Shown here one piece after another: positions 58,576 to 60,000 of a DNA stretch of 60,000 nucleotides. The notes beneath the pieces were generated by a model that was not told the DNA's origin, made no database searches, and was given only the letters and a program-made list of their open reading frames with translations. Source of the DNA: Paraphysoderma sedebokerense (lineage: Eukaryota; Blastocladiomycota; Physodermatomycetes; Physodermatales; Physodermataceae); contig JAHLJZ010000110.1 of the NCBI GenBank assembly GCA_025602915.1, forward strand, positions 1 to 60,000. Reading direction: 5' to 3'. Each line of letters starts with the position of its first letter. The stretch's first letter is position 1. The position numbers and the translations under genes were made by a program.

Positions 58576-59648
58576 TCATCCATAGGCGAATCGTGCCGCA
58601 TGCTGCATCTCCAACAGAGAATGCGAAGTGACAAGGCCGCTGCCGCTGCTGAAAAGATTGTGATGTTGTTTAAGTCTGGGTAGATCACTTTCTGCTAGGG
58701 CTGCAAAATCGTTGTCAGTTTGCTTTCTCATTCGAAGAAGGAATGTTTATATATAGTAATAACTCCGGTATCTATACAATTACAACCAATGTCGCTTAGA
58801 AAGGGTTGGACTTACTATCAAAATTGAAGTTGCGAAGACATGGGTGATTCATCGCGCTTTTAAATCTAGACAACAATATCGTCCTTTCTGGCGATGCGGA
58901 AAATTGTTGAGAAAGTGCTGCCTCTCGTACCAGTACTTCCGGATCATCAACTGAACTGCATTATAGTCCTTAGCCGCCATCCGTCTGAAAGTACAACGAA
59001 AAAATGAACGCACGCGAAAAGTTTCATGAATAAAATAGCTCGAGGACCTTTCTTCAACTCAGATATTTTGCAGAATGGAACAGACGCTGGCCACCAATGT
59101 CTTCTCTCAGATTGTTGGAAATTCAATTTGCCGGACTCTCCCATGCAAGCACAGTATCGCCTTAACAATCTCGGACCGACATTTTTCAAAACTTCATGAC
59201 CGATAGCGTTCAATATTACATATAGCCTCGATATAACATTTTCAACAATCCTTCGTCGTCTGATATCGGAATCAGAATTTTCATCTTCAATCAACTCGTT
59301 TAATTCCGCTAACGGTAATTCTTGAAGTTCGGGTTTGTCGACTACTGTGGAAACGTTGTTTACGACATTCGCCAAAACACTTTCCGGAATGCTTCGCTGT
59401 CTTTCAGCTTGGCGATATACTGTATCTGCAGATATAGCCGGAATACTATGGAGAGCGGAGAGATCTGCTTTAACCGCACTAGAAAATACTCTGGGAAACG
59501 CCATCGTGAAGTTAGGAGAATTTAGAATGATCGTATTCCCATCCGGTAAATACACCATGCCTATATATGATATTCGATCATTCTTACTGAAATCCATCAG
59601 CTTTGCCCCAATATCGGATATTTTGTGGACGACAGATTTTTTCCCCAT
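58576..59648 (-). CDS. Unrecognised fungal protein with RHWWPASVPF motif
   Basis: It begins at ATG 59648 (MGKKSVVHKISDIGAKLMDF). The first exon, to about 59015, encodes some 210 residues: SIPESVLANVVNNVSTVVDK, LPLAELNELIEDENSDSDIR, RRRIVENVISRLYVILNAIG, then RRHWWPASVPFCKISELKKG and PRAILFMKLFA. An intron (GTGCGT donor, acceptor ATGCAG near 58950) joins it to SVDDPEVLVREAALSQQFSA, SPERTILLSRFK, and a second intron to LAESDLPRLKQHHNLFSSGS. The stop is TGA 58576-58578. The tryptophan-tryptophan-proline, then VPF, then SELKK pattern recalls fungal-specific domains in which WWP precedes a leucine-rich helix, but I cannot name the family. The first exon is helix-rich and charged, suggesting a nuclear or scaffold protein. 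No catalytic motif is visible. Confidence 0.6.
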
Positions 59649-60000
59649 TTTGTGTTAGTAGAGTTTTTGTTTTCATTCCAAGTGTAGAGGCGAACTTGTG
59701 AATTTGGTGGTGTCTGGGACCTGGGTTCCGTGTTCGCACTCTTGTTACATAAACAAATCAACACAAATAACCGTAATTACCGCAAAAATTTTGTTTTCAA
59801 GTGGGGTTTTACTTTTATCTATGTGTGGGTATTTATTTTGTTTACAAACTGGATTAAAAATAACAGTATTATGCATGTCAGCGGAAGTCCTCGCATACGC
59901 CTGTTTAAGGGGAGAGAACTCGCAGGCGACTTCTCGCGCAAACAGGAAAAAAGTTCTCGCATGTGCCTTGTTTATTTATACACGATGCCTCACAGCTTCC
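59649..60000. other. Upstream region with degenerate repeats at the right edge
   Basis: 352 bp upstream of the last gene. A degenerate 21-22 bp direct repeat occurs at 59887-59907 and 59953-59974 (GTYCTCGCATRYGCC core), with a partial CTCGCAGGCG copy at about 59919-59928. No reading frame is supported. Confidence 0.4.
59887..59974. repeat. Degenerate direct repeat with CTCGCA core
   Basis: Two copies of about 21 bp (59887-59907 and 59953-59974) share CTCGCAT, then GCC, then TGTTTA, with a third partial copy between them. This could be an upstream regulatory module or a chance repeat. Confidence 0.4.

Overview
The window reads as nuclear DNA of a filamentous or early-diverging fungus. Genes sit densely on both strands. 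Most are split by several short introns (roughly 40-110 nt, GTATGT/GTAAGT-type donors, CAG/TAG acceptors), and many encode fungal housekeeping proteins: a bifunctional HIS7, MDM1, KCH-type potassium transporters, a Rrg7-like protein and an EB1/Mal3 protein. A medium-chain acyl-CoA dehydrogenase is present, which budding yeast lacks. A kelch ectodomain protein with one membrane span and a PNUTS-like protein carrying a homeodomain point away from Saccharomycotina. Mucoromycota or a relative is my best guess, by inference only. I see no rRNA or tRNA gene, CRISPR array, virus relic or recognisable transposon.

Layout. 1-5045: the N-terminal part of NOM1/SGD1 (minus, runs off the left edge) diverges from a homeodomain/TFIIS-N/PP1-docking protein (plus). 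5.6-12.4 kb: a kelch membrane protein (plus) converges on the 2-oxoglutarate dehydrogenase E1 gene (minus), which has an unexplained open 3' tail. 13.2-21 kb: the SAC1 phosphoinositide phosphatase (plus) converges on mitochondrial MutS MSH1 (minus). 21.5-26.3 kb: ribosomal stalk P2 (minus) diverges from a peroxisomal acyl-CoA thioesterase (plus), which converges on HIS7 (minus). 27-32.1 kb: a cysteine-rich membrane protein (minus), a Rrg7-like mitochondrial nuclease-fold protein (plus) and EB1 (plus). 32.3-41.1 kb: a possible small gene, the U5/tri-snRNP factor PRP6 (plus) and MDM1 (minus). 41.7-44.5 kb: two predicted secreted proteins, one an ADP-ribosyltransferase-like protein and one a small acidic peptide. 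44.9-49 kb: medium-chain acyl-CoA dehydrogenase (plus) converging on an LEA-like membrane protein (minus). 50-54.3 kb: two tandem KCH-type potassium transporter paralogs (plus). 54.9-59.6 kb: the deubiquitinase cofactor WDR48 (minus) and an unrecognised protein (minus).

The genes do not form one pathway. Themes are mitochondrial function (KGD1, MSH1, Rrg7-like, MCAD), fatty-acid oxidation (TES1, MCAD), membrane contact and lipid signalling (SAC1, MDM1), and nuclear RNA and ribosome processes (NOM1, PNUTS-like, PRP6, P2). A CACGTG core recurs in several promoters. The items most worth checking are the 73-codon open stretch in frame after the KGD1 stop, the homeodomain PNUTS-like architecture, the secreted ADP-ribosyltransferase-like gene, and the tandem KCH pair.
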